In this document: positions 26,801 to 37,599 of the stretch, one piece after another | How positions within the stretch are numbered: the first letter of the stretch is position 1 | Layout of the letters: each line of letters starts with the position of its first letter | NCBI GenBank assembly: GCA_016165875.1 | Contig: JABBOT010000007.1 | Coordinates: 6,667,245-6,731,244 of the forward strand | From: Acanthopleura granulata | Lineage: Eukaryota > Mollusca > Polyplacophora > Chitonida > Chitonidae | Length of the DNA stretch: 64,000 bases | Direction of reading: 5' to 3' | The notes under the pieces: generated by a model | What the model saw: only the letters and a program-made list of their open reading frames with translations | Told to the model about the DNA's origin: nothing | The model's database searches: none | Program-made: the position numbers and the translations under genes

Positions 26801-28223
26801 GATATAAAATATGTCCATTATCCACTTATGCCATTCCATGTTCACAGAGCAGCAGTTGTTCTTAGAGTGTCATGTAGTCCAACACGAGCTGCGTCTCCAT
26901 GTACATTTAATATACTGACTGGTATTGGATACAGATGTCAGACCGAAAACTGCATTATCTGTGGAATACCAACCACCTAAGTCTTCAAAACCACAGATCC
27001 TTTCCACATAACACTGACTTAGCTGTTCCTTAATACTTTGCCTTCACGCTGGTCTGCAATACATGCATAGATGGTCAAGCTTCAGTACTCTTATATGACC
27101 ACAAATCTCTTTTTCATTTCTCTCTCTCAACATGGATAACCTCAACAGGGAGAGAGAATCCAGGCGACCAAGCGGTCGCTACAGGTATTCCACAAGTAAT
27201 ACAGCTTTCCAACTGACATCTGTATGCAATACATATCATTATATTAAATACGCAGAGATGCAGACCATATTGGACTAAGTGTGGAATAACAGGCGATATC
27301 AGTGTCATTTCATTTCATATCATTCCATATACCAAGAGTACAACTAGTTCCTAGAGTGAACATTGTGTTATTCTATGTGATATCACTGTCATTCACGATT
27401 CACTATTATTAACTTTCATTCAGATTACCTTTCTGAACAGGGACACTCTTGATTTATTTATCTCAGAGGGTTAGATTGGTGTTTTATGCTGTGCGCAAGA
27501 ATAATTCACTTGTACGGCAGCGGTCACCATTGTGGTGGGAGGAAATCAGGCAGAGCACAGGGAGGAAGCCGGGTAGTGCGCGGGGAGAGAGGGGAGTGGC
27601 GGAACTCCACTTCCCTAAAGTTGAGGAAAGTCATCATTAAATATTGTTGAAAATACACCTCAAGACGTAAAGGTTTAATTTAACCTTGCCTCATTGAACT
27701 AAGCCTAAGGATTTATTCGTTTATTTTAGTGTTGTACAACGTATTCAAGAATGTTTCACTTATACCGGTACAATGACGGCCAGCATTATGGTCATGATGC
27801 TGGGAGGAGACTATGCAGACCCCGGGGAAACCCATGACCATTCGCACGGCAGGTTCCGAGAGGAAGCCAGCATGAGCTGGGCTTGAACTCATAGCGACCA
27901 ACAGGAACTCTCATCTACTCATGTCATCAGACAAGGCGTGAGTAGATGAGAGTATCTGTGTAGCGACTGCATTGGTGAGAGGCACTGGGTCATTACGCCG
28001 CGCTAACCGGTAACCCCCCTCGACCACGAAGGCCCCGCTAAGCATAAGGATACACGTTACAATAAAACGTCTTATAAATGGGACTAGTACCTATAATCCC
28101 AGAAAAACAGTAACGGCAACTACAAATCATAAATCATCAACTTTTAAGCGGCTAAATGTAGCCTTTTTAGATACAGGCAGACTGTGGTGTGAAACCACGT
28201 TTTACCTCCGTGGGCGGCGCCAT
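14838..28223 (-). CDS. WDR18: WDR18, WD repeat protein of the Rix1/PELP1 complex
   Basis: The coding exons, in order, are 28206-28223, 26503-26694, 25247-25357, 22354-22487, 21244-21379, 20796-20939, 19484-19554, 18424-18548, 17379-17560, 15574-15633 and 14975-14838. All phases agree, giving 436 residues (human WDR18 is about 432). Landmarks matching the family are the N-terminus 'MAPPTE..', 'VCPGPVSCV' (about 77-85), 'TGNLLCVLTRH' (110-120), 'VIVWSLP' (145-151), 'ASLDQTCR' (190-197), 'LWDLSSG' (198-204), 'GSHDMNVKVWDI' (287-298) and 'HNHKPSLPIQSFKRHL' (about 328-343). A short C-terminal coiled coil includes 'KLQKVNRELYDF'. In known animals WDR18 works with PELP1 and TEX10 in nucleolar pre-60S maturation (yeast Ipi3), and a role with TOPBP1 in checkpoint signalling is reported. 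The acceptor side of exon 4 has been amplified into a minisatellite (22490-23795). Confidence 0.93.
16652..16960 (-). mobile_element. nested/tandem SINE family A copies
   Basis: A truncated tail fragment (16652-16714) is followed at once by a longer antisense copy (16715-16960) with core and head. It lies in WDR18 intron 9. A further core fragment is at about 17020-17105. Confidence 0.65.
18660..18955 (-). mobile_element. SINE family B copy in WDR18 intron 7
   Basis: Same consensus as 43690-44010: 'catactcaag', 'tggatggaggaaac', 'gcacaccatattggtgaaagac', 'gtggtcttc', ending with 'caaggtcggctttgaac' and 'tgtccctgtgattgaaa'. On the minus strand the last part resembles a tRNA B box. Confidence 0.6.
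19948..20155 (+). mobile_element. SINE family A copy with duplicated tail
   Basis: The core 'ggaaggtctgccggcaactt' leads to the tail 'aagtgaaatattct' and (AAAT)n at about 20094. A second tail unit ('aagtgaaatattcttgagtaaggcgtaaaacacc') follows at 20101-20155. It lies in WDR18 intron 6. Confidence 0.7.
22440..23795 (-). repeat. minisatellite derived from WDR18 intron 3/exon 4 boundary
   Basis: About 18 units of roughly 75 bp, the first overlapping the true exon 4. Each unit on the minus strand carries 'cctcttcag' or a close variant, then the start of exon 4 (coding for 'VATGNLLCVL' and onward), then a jump back to the pyrimidine tract. Units differ in order ('aaatgacggg' against 'taatgaccag', 'tggctacc' against 'ttgctacc'), making a higher-order period of about 301 bp (for example 'gttctggaaa' at 22741, 23042 and 23343). 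Confidence 0.9.
24035..24300. repeat. two-copy ~125-bp repeat in WDR18 intron 3
   Basis: 'gggtcattttgcaccctttgcg..' near 24078 and 'gggcattttgcacactttgtg..' near 24230 are followed by matching 'atcctat..aatagt..' segments. No coding content. The rest of intron 3, up to 25246, shows nothing I can identify. Confidence 0.5.
26697..27338. other. WDR18 intron 1, proximal part
   Basis: Intron sequence between exon 2 and the duplicated block at 27339. Fragments 'catttcatatcattccatat' are simple-sequence-like. I see no exon in it. Confidence 0.4.
27339..27878. repeat. 540-bp duplicated block, copy 1
   Basis: Near identical to 30122-30658 in the same orientation. It contains two antisense SINE family A pieces (about 27455-27625 and 27708 onward). 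It lies inside WDR18 intron 1. Confidence 0.85.
27708..28015 (-). mobile_element. SINE family A copy carrying a hairpin insertion
   Basis: Antisense tail and core as in other copies. It is interrupted at 27899-27960 by 62 bp that contain a perfect 15-bp inverted repeat (27907-27921 and 27939-27953). 'tagcgac' occurs on both sides (27892-27898 and 27961-27967). Confidence 0.7.
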
Positions 28224-28454
28224 CTTGCAAGTGTCAAATTAAAGGGCGATAACCTATATCGTATCAAAATTATCCCCCCTTGATCCGTCTGGTCATTTTG
28301 TTGTTAACAGTGCACAGTAGGCCATGTAGAGAGCGTTGTATTTAGTCTCAGTGATATCTTTCCTTATATCTATAGTGCAAAAGGTATCATTTCCATGAAC
28401 AGCAGTTGGTTTGAAAGTCGAAAGAGATGGTACAGTAATCGATAATTTTCTGCA

Positions 28455-28580
28455 GCCTGGCCCCAATTTCATGAAGCGCACTTAGCTGAATATTCCCTTA
28501 TATGCCATGACAACGTACATTGTAGAGATAGGAAGTGTACTTACCTAAGTGTTACTTACGCTTCATGAAACCAGGCAAAC
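28455..28580. mobile_element. short foldback element
   Basis: 'cctggccccaatttcatgaagcgcacttagc' style left arm and 'ctaagtgttacttacgcttcatgaaaccagg' style right arm are imperfect inverted repeats around a short interior. There is no coding capacity. It lies about 230 bp upstream of the WDR18 start codon. Confidence 0.5.
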
Positions 28581-28789
28581 TATACAGGAATGACAGATTG
28601 TATATTTGCTTAGGGAGCGTTGAGGTTTGTTATCAACAATTAATCTTCCTGTTGAAAATAGACCTCAATGTTTAAATTAATTGCACTAATCCATCTACAC
28701 ATTATCTGTAGGAGACCTATTCCAGTGCCTAAATATTTTTACTGCTGGCTCACAAGAATACCAACTAACACCCCAGACAATCATAGTAC

Positions 28790-30060
28790 TGTCTTGTATT
28801 ACACCAGACATGATATCTCATCCAGACAGCATACAGACACCAGACATGATGTCCCATCCAGTCACACTTTACTGACACCAGACATGACATTCAATCCAAT
28901 CACAGCACACTGATATCCAGACATGAGAGCCCACCAAGTCACAGTACACCGACATCCAGACATGATGTCCGAGTCACAGCATACTAACACCAGACATGAT
29001 GTCCGAGTCACAGCATAGTAACACCAGACATGATCTCCCATCCAGTCTCAGCATACTGACACCAGACATGATGTCCCATCCAGTCACAATATACTAACAC
29101 CAGACATAATCTCCAAGTAACAGCATACTGACACAAGAAATGATGTCCCATCCATTCACAGCATACTGACACCAGACATGATGTCCCATTCAGTCAAAGC
29201 ATGCTGACATCAGACATGATGTCCCATCCAGTCACAGCATACTGACACCAGACATGATGTCCCATCCAGTCAAAGCATGCTGACATCAGACATGATGTCC
29301 CATCCAGTCACAGCATACTGACACCAGACATGAACCTCCACCTAGTCACAGTATACTGACCAAAAATGATATCCCATCCAGCCACAGTATACTGACACCA
29401 GATAAGAAGCCCCATGTAGTCACAGCATACTAACTCCAGACATGATGCCCCCTTCAGTCACAGCATACTGACACCAAACATGAAGCCCCACCTACTCATA
29501 GTATACTGACACCAGATATGATGTCCCATCCAGTCACAGCATACTGACACCAAACATGAAACTCCACCCAGTCACAGCATAGTGATACCCGACATGATGT
29601 CCCATCCAGTCACACTTTATTGACACCAGACATGATGTCCCATCCAGTCACAGCACAATGAAACCGGACAAGATGCCCCAACCACTCACAGTATACAGCC
29701 ACCAGACATGACCCAGTCACAGTATGCTGACATCAAGGCATGACAGCCCACCAAGGCAAAGTGTGCTGACATCAAAACATGACGGCCCATCAAGTCACAG
29801 CATACTAACATCCAGATATGACAGAACACCAAGTCACAGTATACCGACATCCAGACATGACGGCCCAACCAGTCACAATATACTGACATCCAGACATGAC
29901 AGCCCATCCAGTCACAGTATACTGACACCAGACATGGCGTTCCATCCAGTTACAGCATACTGACGACAGACATGATGTCCCTTCCAGTCACATTATGCTG
30001 ACATCCAGACGTGACGGCCCACCCAGTCACAGTATACTGACGTCCAGACATGATGGCCCA
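28790..30060 (+). repeat. 38-bp satellite array, forward orientation
   Basis: About 32 imperfect units of the type 'cagacatgatgtcccatcc' + 'agtcacagcatactgacac'. The same unit, reverse-complemented, forms the array at 51150-52810. Open frames of about 80 codons on both strands are by-products of the period. Confidence 0.9.
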
Positions 30061-30121
30061 ATTACCAACAGAAAATGACACAGATTATATGAGTCAAATA
30101 GTGTCATTCATCTGAACTCTA

Positions 30122-30658
30122 TACAACTAGTTCCTAGAGTGAACATTGTGTTATTCTATGTGACATCACTGTCATTCATCATTCACTATTATTAACTTTC
30201 ATTCAGATTACCTTTCTGAACAGGGACACTCTTGATTTATTTATCTCAGAGGGTTAGATTGGTGTTTTATGCTGTGCGCAAGAATAATTCACTTGTACGG
30301 CAGCGGTCACCATTGTGGTGGGAGGAAATCAGGCAGAGCACAGGGAGGAAGCCGGGTAGTGCGCGGGGAGAGAGGGGAGTGGCGGAACTCCACTTCCCTA
30401 AACTTGAGGAAAGTCATCATTAAATATTGTTGAAAATACACCTCAAGACGTAAAGGTTTAATTTAACCTTGCCTCATTGAACTAAGCCTACGGATTTATT
30501 CATTTATTTTAGTGTTCTACAACATATTCAAGAATGTTTCACTTATACCGGTACAATGACGGCCAGCATTATGGTCATGATGGGAGGAGACTATGCAGAC
30601 CCCGGGGAAACCCATGACCATTTGCACGGCAGGTTCCGAGAGGAAGCCAGCATGAGCT
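30122..30658. mobile_element. 540-bp duplicated block, copy 2, with flanking direct repeats
   Basis: Copy of 27339-27878 differing by a few substitutions and a small indel. The 17-mer 'gtcattcatctgaactc' lies at 30103-30119 and again at 30663-30679. That arrangement marks this copy as inserted, while the 27.3 kb copy lacks such flanks. Confidence 0.8.
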
Positions 30659-30799
30659 TAGGGTCATTCATCTGAACTCCGCTTGATCCATGGTGTTATA
30701 TGACTGCTTTCATACCATTTTCATATTTCCACCTCATTTATCTTGGGGCTCAAGTAACACTTTAACTTTACCATGTACTGACTTACTGCTGTTAACCAC

Positions 30800-30965
30800 A
30801 CATAATTTCTCCCTCCGGCCATAACTGGAAAGGTCTCCCTGTCACCTAGGGATAGTTAAGGGTCCACCCCAGGCTCTGCCCAGTTTCCTGCCACTACACC
30901 GCTGATCGTTGTCAAATAAGTGAAATATTCTGGAGTATAGCAAAGTGCACCTAACAAACAAATAA
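30800..30965 (+). mobile_element. SINE family A copy, diverged
   Basis: Core ('ccaggctctgcccagtttcctgcc') and tail ('aagtgaaatattctggagta', 'acaaacaaataaa') are recognisable. Confidence 0.6.
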
Positions 30966-30969
30966 ACCA

Positions 30970-33250
30970 CTGAGCATGGTCTTTAAGGTACCAGGCCATG
31001 AATTAATGACACATGTACAAACAAACCATAACTCTGAAAGTTGACCATATCTGACCATAGTATATGTTACAATCACAAATATTCAAATTGAAGCCATTTA
31101 GATATATGTACAAATGACATGTTTATTTCTCTCCGTACATGTTAACATACATGTATTATTTTACACCTGTAATTCCTGCATCACTCAGTGATGTGATTGG
31201 TTCTCTCTTGCTGTGAACTATACATGTATGTACAATCTTATACCACAAACAACAACTACAAGCACATAACTCCCACAAGATTTATATCGAAGACCCACAT
31301 TAGCAAAGTGGTCATAGACAGGATGCGGGCAAAATAAAAAGAATGAACCGATATAGTGAATGACAAAGTTGTGCGAGAACCATACGCAAACTGCAGACTT
31401 GATGAAATTACATGTACATAATATAAAGAGAAAACGCAACAGTTAGTAATCCTTGGTTTGATTTAACTCTATGACACTCCATACCACTCCATGAAGTGTA
31501 TTTCAGGCTGCCCCATGCTGACATGATTTGACGTCTAGCCCTACTTCTTACTAACGCCATTTGACGCTCTTCAGTATTCAGGTATATTCATGTCGGACCT
31601 ACCTATACACATATAATGTGTTAATGTAAAATTTGAAAAACAACAAAAGACAATAATTTCATTCCGCAATGTCATGTGCTTGTTTTCATACCAATGTCAT
31701 TGGAGTGCGTTTAAAATTTTTCCTCACATAAATTTCTTGTATTTTCCACATTATGTTCTATGGGTAGCCTAGGAGTTACTCTGTTGAGCAGAGGGGGTTG
31801 TCATATGGTGTCAACATGGGGCAGGCGAGGAAAGAATGACAGGGGCAAAGAGTTAACAGAAATAAAACTGCTCATCTATTTATCGAGGAACAGAATTCAC
31901 TGGTTGGTACTTCTCACACTGTAGCAAAAATGTGTAAAGGAGTTCATGCAAATTAATCATCTCTTTTGAAACATTTTTTTTTTCCACTTGAGCTCTTTTA
32001 TTGAAATCATATAGTCATGACCCAATATGCGAACACCCCAGTTGATATATGTGGAATGGTTCTTCAGACATTTCTATTCATTTTATTTGATTACCTGTGT
32101 GACGAGTTAAACCAAAAAGGTTTGTCAAGTTTAATCCCATAGTCAAGATTCATGTATAATCCCATACTCAAGAAAATCTCAGTTCTATGACAACGCATAC
32201 AGTCAACTTTATGGATGGCATTTCATGACCTAAATAAACCCATGCTGAGAAGTCCATTTAAAGCAGAAGCAACAGATATGCATTTGGCAAGTTTTAATTT
32301 CCATCGTATTATGTTCCTTTGTTATTCTAAAAACCATGTCAGTGCCACATTATTCGTCTTTATATTCTTTTTGATATGTCACATGAAAATTTAACCAACA
32401 TTAATTTGTCCACCTAATAAGAATAAACACAACTGCATGGAGATAATACAGCCTCAGGGTTTTCTCACCCTATTCAACTCTGCACTGGCTTCTTGCACAA
32501 GATTTTATTGTGAAAGTATCGCAGACCTTCAAACCTTTATTTGCACCACATGAGAATTATTACATCTTCACCCTTAGATCAAACAGTTTATTTCTCACAA
32601 CTTTAAGCTTAAATGACAAGATCATATTAAAACAGCGAACTTATCATAACGTATGATCATCTGAACCATTCTGATGACAAAGGTAGAAAACGACTTGGTG
32701 ACAGAGCTTGACAGAGCCATCATGCCAAAAAAAACCCCAACAAAAAACGGATAAATCTTTCCAGAGATTGAATAACTTATTACTGACAAATCTTTAGAGC
32801 CTGTGTGTAGTTAGTATAAACAGAAATGAAGAGACAAGGTGGTGTTTCCTATTTTATGTAGTGTATATTATATATGTATACATATATTTACAACTGTATG
32901 TATAAAATGTACATGTTTAGCCTTGATCTAGTTTCATTCAAACACTCAATCTCAAAAAGCAAACAATTCAACACCCTTCCTTTCTTTCTTAATCATAGCT
33001 AGAGCCACATTCAGGTAACAGCACTGAAGAACAAATCTTCTGAATAATAATTAGAAAACAAAAACTGAAATAAATCAAAAAATCATAAATATATACTAAA
33101 GCCGTTTTTGTATCTCTTCCAAGACACGAAATAAATGCTTACAAAAAGAAACAACAAAATATACTGGTAGAGATCTTCAACAAGTATGTGGATGGCTTAA
33201 GGTTAAAGAATGTCTCAAAGTAACATAGTTGATATCATAAATAAGGCTTC
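30970..33250. other. intergenic or UTR, no coding exon seen
   Basis: AT-rich sequence with several minus-strand AATAAA motifs (TTTATT on plus, for example near 32504, 32537 and 32589). These could serve a minus-strand gene upstream, but I cannot tie them to a transcript. Confidence 0.35.
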
Positions 33251-33259
33251 AGGACAAAT

Positions 33260-33515
33260 GGGTTCATGCATACTCAAGACTATTTCTCTTACACAATGAC
33301 AGTCAGTTTTATGGGTGGAGAAAAACACCTACTGCTGGAAAATTACTGGTGAACTTTTGAAAAAGTGATAATAGATATGCACACCAGATTGCTGGAAGAA
33401 ATATGGTCTACAACAAACACTGGACTGTGCTTTGTGATTGAATATTGCCCTGTCCAAGGTCAGGTTTGAACTCACAACTTGTGTCCCTGCTCCTGGTGAA
33501 GACATCTGGGACACT
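33260..33515 (-). mobile_element. SINE family B copy
   Basis: 'catactcaagactatttctc', 'gacagtcagttttatgggtgg' and 'gcacaccagattgctgg' are present, with the tRNA-like end 'ccaaggtcaggtttgaactc'. Confidence 0.6.
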
Positions 33516-34176
33516 GTACTACAAACCCATCAATAACTATTGCATGATTTTATGCACATTTGATGTGTTACAAGTTAGGGTTTCTGTTGAACATAGACAC
33601 TAATCATGAGAACATAAAAACTCAGCCAGACTGTCTTTTTGAAAGTAAAAGTAAAGTTTTCCAAAAACACTATATGTCCCACTTGTCTACTGAAGCCAGC
33701 GGTGGCTTGAATGAGTTCTGCGGCTGCATATAAGCTGAGCAAGGGACACGAAAAACCTTGTTTACCTGGCTGTGATCAGCCATAACCCTTGCTGTTGTTT
33801 GATATTTAAATGAAAATGCTTAATGCATGAGCTAACTCATTTATGACATGTACATGATGAGGCTTAATATATAACTTTTCTTTCAACAACAGGTGTTTCA
33901 CTATCCCCATAACTCTAACCTATAATTTTCATCTTAAGACATTCTCTATGATTACTGCACATCTACCATGATAAATGATACACACAGATGCATGATCAGG
34001 AATTTAAGGAAGCCTACTGTTTTGATGACAAAACTTGAAAACAGCCTTATTACGCTATTAAAGTCATAAGCAGCTGAAATAAAGAGACCTCGTCCAGTTA
34101 ACCAGACCTTAAAACACAGACATACGAGACAAAACAGTGCAGGTCACCATGGCAACTGCCGTGTGTCTATATTAAC

Positions 34177-34385
34177 CTGTTGCAGCACCTGAACAAAGCC
34201 GTGCCTCTTTCTAGCTCGGGGCTTTATCTTGTGACTGACACACATAACGTGGTTAAGAGAGGACTTCCTGGTGCACGGCGTGGACTGACTAGCCTGAGCA
34301 TGGGCCTGATCTCGTGAGCCTGCCAGAGTAACCATGGAGTGTACCTCTTCCCGACCATCTGACAATGTGATCTTCTCTCCAGGAA
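34177..34385 (-). CDS. orphan candidate coding exon
   Basis: On the minus strand a 209-nt open segment is bounded by an acceptor ('tgtacag') and a donor-like 'caacag|gttaat'. If it is not spliced, the frame runs on to a stop at 34144. The frame encodes about 69 residues, including 'PGEKITLSDGREEVHSMV' and a basic 'HKIKPRARKRHGFVQVL' near the end. Codon choice is more GC-rich than its AT-rich surroundings, which favours coding. I do not recognise the protein and find no partner exon. It may belong to a minus-strand gene between RNF11 and WDR18, or be an unusual 3' UTR segment. Confidence 0.3.
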
Positions 34386-34964
34386 CTGTACATAGACGTC
34401 ACATAAGACATGCACAGGTAGATCCAACACACACACTTGCCTCAAAATGTAACACATCTGGATGTTTTAACAGGACAGGTATAACTGGCATACAGGCTTT
34501 ACACAAGTGAGCTGGTTGTTACACTACCACACTCAATTTACAGGTCAACATTAGCAAAGCCCATTGCAACAACTACACAGTAAATGACCTAAACCTTTGC
34601 CCTCAAAAAGTCCAGTTTTATACACAAATAAATGCTGTAAAATAGCATTGCTGGGGCTGAAACTGACATTTTTCTGGTAAGATATCTTCCTTAACCTTCC
34701 AATCTTCCACACTATAGAACACCTATAGATCTAAGTTCAAAAGAACTCTCTGAATCAGGCAAAGAATGGAGCTTAGACACTAACGAAATTGAAATCATTT
34801 ACAGCTTGTTACTTTATGTAACAGTGTAATGAACACATCACTTAAGATTACAACCAAAAGCAAAGCTTGGCTACATGTATATACTATTAAGTTGTTTAAG
34901 GTGTTATTTTTAAGTACATTCTTATGTTTTACATCTATTTCTTTGTCAGAGGGCATATTATTTG

Positions 34965-35325
34965 GGGAGTTTGGAGTTTGAACTCTTTTGCTGCAGAGGG
35001 TAAAAAGAGTATCATGTGACTTTTCAAAAACGACCGGCAATTTCGTTCATTTTAATTTACTGATCACCTCTCTTGCCGTGTCAGGGAAGTACAAATGACC
35101 TCTCCTTCAATCAGCAGCTTCTTAAGTTAAAAAACTTTCAGCTCCTCAATTTTGCCTAACATACCTCCTGTCTAAACAACCTTTTGTGACACTTTTCTTA
35201 GATGTCCTTGTTATCGTAAATGTAATCAGAAATAACTGCCTAACATTTTTGACAGGTCACATTGTACAGTGAGGCTTTTCTTACCTTTAGGGCTAAAAGG
35301 GCTCTAACGCGAAACACGCCTATTA
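34965..35325 (+). mobile_element. foldback MITE (family C)
   Basis: Starts 'ggggagtttggagtttgaactc' and ends with sequence whose reverse complement begins 'ggcgtgtttcgcgttagagc'. The inner parts of the ends ('catgtgacttttcaaaaac' against the reverse complement of 'cctaacatttttgacaggtcaca') are also inverted repeats. It aligns along its length with 40600-40965. No transposase. Confidence 0.7.
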
Positions 35326-37320
35326 TGTAACAATCTGCCTGTCAGTCTAGTTACATGTAACCAGACATACAACACATGGTTGCAATAGGAATATACATAC
35401 ACAGCGCACTCGAATGCTGTGAATAAAATACCAACATAATATTTTAACTTGAAGAGAAACTAAATGAAATCAAAAGAGCACTCAGGAACAACACCATAGC
35501 AGTATGGTATATGGCAAAACATGTAAAACGAATAAACATAAATGAAGGGTTATAATTTGTGTACACAATCACATTCAAGCTCCCTGTCCGATTTGCAAGT
35601 TTAAAGCCTTCCACAGAACACAATAACCTTTATAACCATTTACATTTATATACACTATATACACTCTAAATCCCCAACACCACACATGTAATATGACAGA
35701 GCTGAATGATACCCTGGTTACACAATCTACTGTAATTATAGATACATGTGTAACTGTATAATATAATATATAGGGCATTACTGTGCAGAAAGGATTTAGC
35801 CTACTGTAAAATCATACGTTTAATATGAACCAGGAAACAACTGTGGAATAGCTTTATCCGCCTGTCAATTATCTTGCTAATTTTTATCACATACTTCCTT
35901 GAACATTTTTCTTACCACACAATGTTGAATAAATATAATGTACATGTAGATGAAGCGACACATTTACTGCATTCAAGATCAGTGCTCCAAACACAGATAT
36001 ATATGGTACCAGCTAATATTAATAATAAAAAAACTGTTCAATTAAGCATGGAGCACTCCTCACAAGGGTAAACTTCTTCAATTCTTCATATTAAATATGG
36101 ACAATTCTGTTTAAATAGTTTATGTTACAACTATGTTTATATACAGCATAATTTAGATCCATGTTACTCGTTACATACTACAGGTAGATTATGAATTTCA
36201 GAAAGCACATTAGTGTTTGGGTTCTCGGTAAAATTGGGTGGGAATTTTCACACTTGTCCAGTTATCACTTTTTGTTTCCTTCTTCTCCCATTGAAAGACC
36301 TCTTAATCTTCCACCCGATCTGTTGTATAACCAAGTTATCAAAGGTATCAACACACCATTCTAAAACATGATGCATTAAATCTGCATCAATACTGTTACC
36401 ATAACACACATGCACACTTTGACAGAATGGCACTCTGTACATGAGCCTCTACTCATTCTAGAACATCGGTTCTGATAGATTTTCAAATCAAATTACAAAA
36501 CCCTTTTCTCCAAAGACGGGAAAATAACATCTATCTTACATCCTACATGTGCATGATAAACAGTATTAATATTATGATCTTAATTTTCCTTCAATTTTCA
36601 TAAATACATATGGAAGTCTTCTTGCTTCAGATATAATGTGCTAACTTAAATATTAGAATATATGCAGACTGTACCCTTCCCCTTCTCTACAAAAAAGGCC
36701 ACCAGAGCTTACAAATACTGTGTAGTTACAGGAACTTGCAGTTAACACGCACAGATGTCCGTGTTCTGATCTTTAGATATTACATTAGTTATTGTACCTT
36801 TGCCTTCATTTTGGTGGAGGTGTGGGTCAGTTGTGTGAAGCTTACCAGCCATCCACTACGAACACCAATATTATACAACTTGTCCTAACAGCAGAATGCC
36901 AACTGTTTGACTCTTGTGCAGCATATAGACGGTACATATAAATACTGCTGGACTTGCATTTCACAGACTTTTCTACACAGGAGTCCTGTTTTGGCTTTCC
37001 ATGGTTACATAGTTTTGGCATATTGTGACATCACATATTTTATATAAACATAACGTTGTCAAAATTGACACACTTACATTAAACAGGAAAATACAGTGAG
37101 AACAACAAATGCATATGGGTCTGCAAGCAAGGAAACAAACTTGCTGACTATGTTATCTTTTGTGGGGAACTTAAGTTGAAGTTGCCTGCTTCACAAGGTG
37201 AAACAATGCTAACGATTTAAAGAAAAATGCTTCTTATCTTTAGCATTAAAAATATAGATCACGAAACCACCTGAAGACACAATTATGGAAATGGATATCA
37301 TTCATTTGTCTTTTAATGAC
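35326..37320. other. intergenic or RNF11 3' UTR, no exon supported
   Basis: AT-rich. A 64-codon minus-strand frame at 36248-36442 has some protein-like character but no splice sites or recognised motif. It could be part of a long RNF11 3' UTR. Confidence 0.3.
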
Positions 37321-37321
37321 T

Positions 37322-37594
37322 GGGGGGCCTCCATGACTCAGTCGGTTAGCTCACTAGCACAGCGCAATGACCCATAAGCCTCCCACCAATGTGGTTGCTG
37401 TGAGTACAAGTCCAGCTCATGCTGGCTTCCACTCTGGCCACAGGTGGGAAGGTTTGCCAGCAACCTGCGGATGGTCGTGGGTTTCCCCCTGGGCTCTGCC
37501 CGGTTTCCTACAACCATAATGCTGGCCGCTGTCGTGTAAGTGAAATAATCTTGAGTACGGTGTAAAACACAAATCAAACAAATAAATAAATAAA
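37322..37594 (+). mobile_element. SINE family A, full length
   Basis: Complete head ('ggcctccatgactcagtcgg', 'ttagc'), a B-box-like 'gctgtgagtacaagtcc', the core 'ggaaggtttgccagcaacc', the tail 'aagtgaaataatcttgagta' and terminal (AAAT)n. It is the cleanest plus-strand copy in the window. Confidence 0.85.
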
Positions 37595-37599
37595 TCATT

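Noticed and set aside
29686..29963. Open frames of about 80 codons on both strands with repeated 'MSVYCDW'-like or 'SRHDSP'-like phrases
   Set aside because: They are by-products of the 38-bp satellite. No start context, splice sites or non-repetitive protein content.
36248..36442. 64-codon minus-strand frame with basic C-terminus
   Set aside because: No splice sites, no family match, AT-rich codons. More likely RNF11 3' UTR or intergenic.
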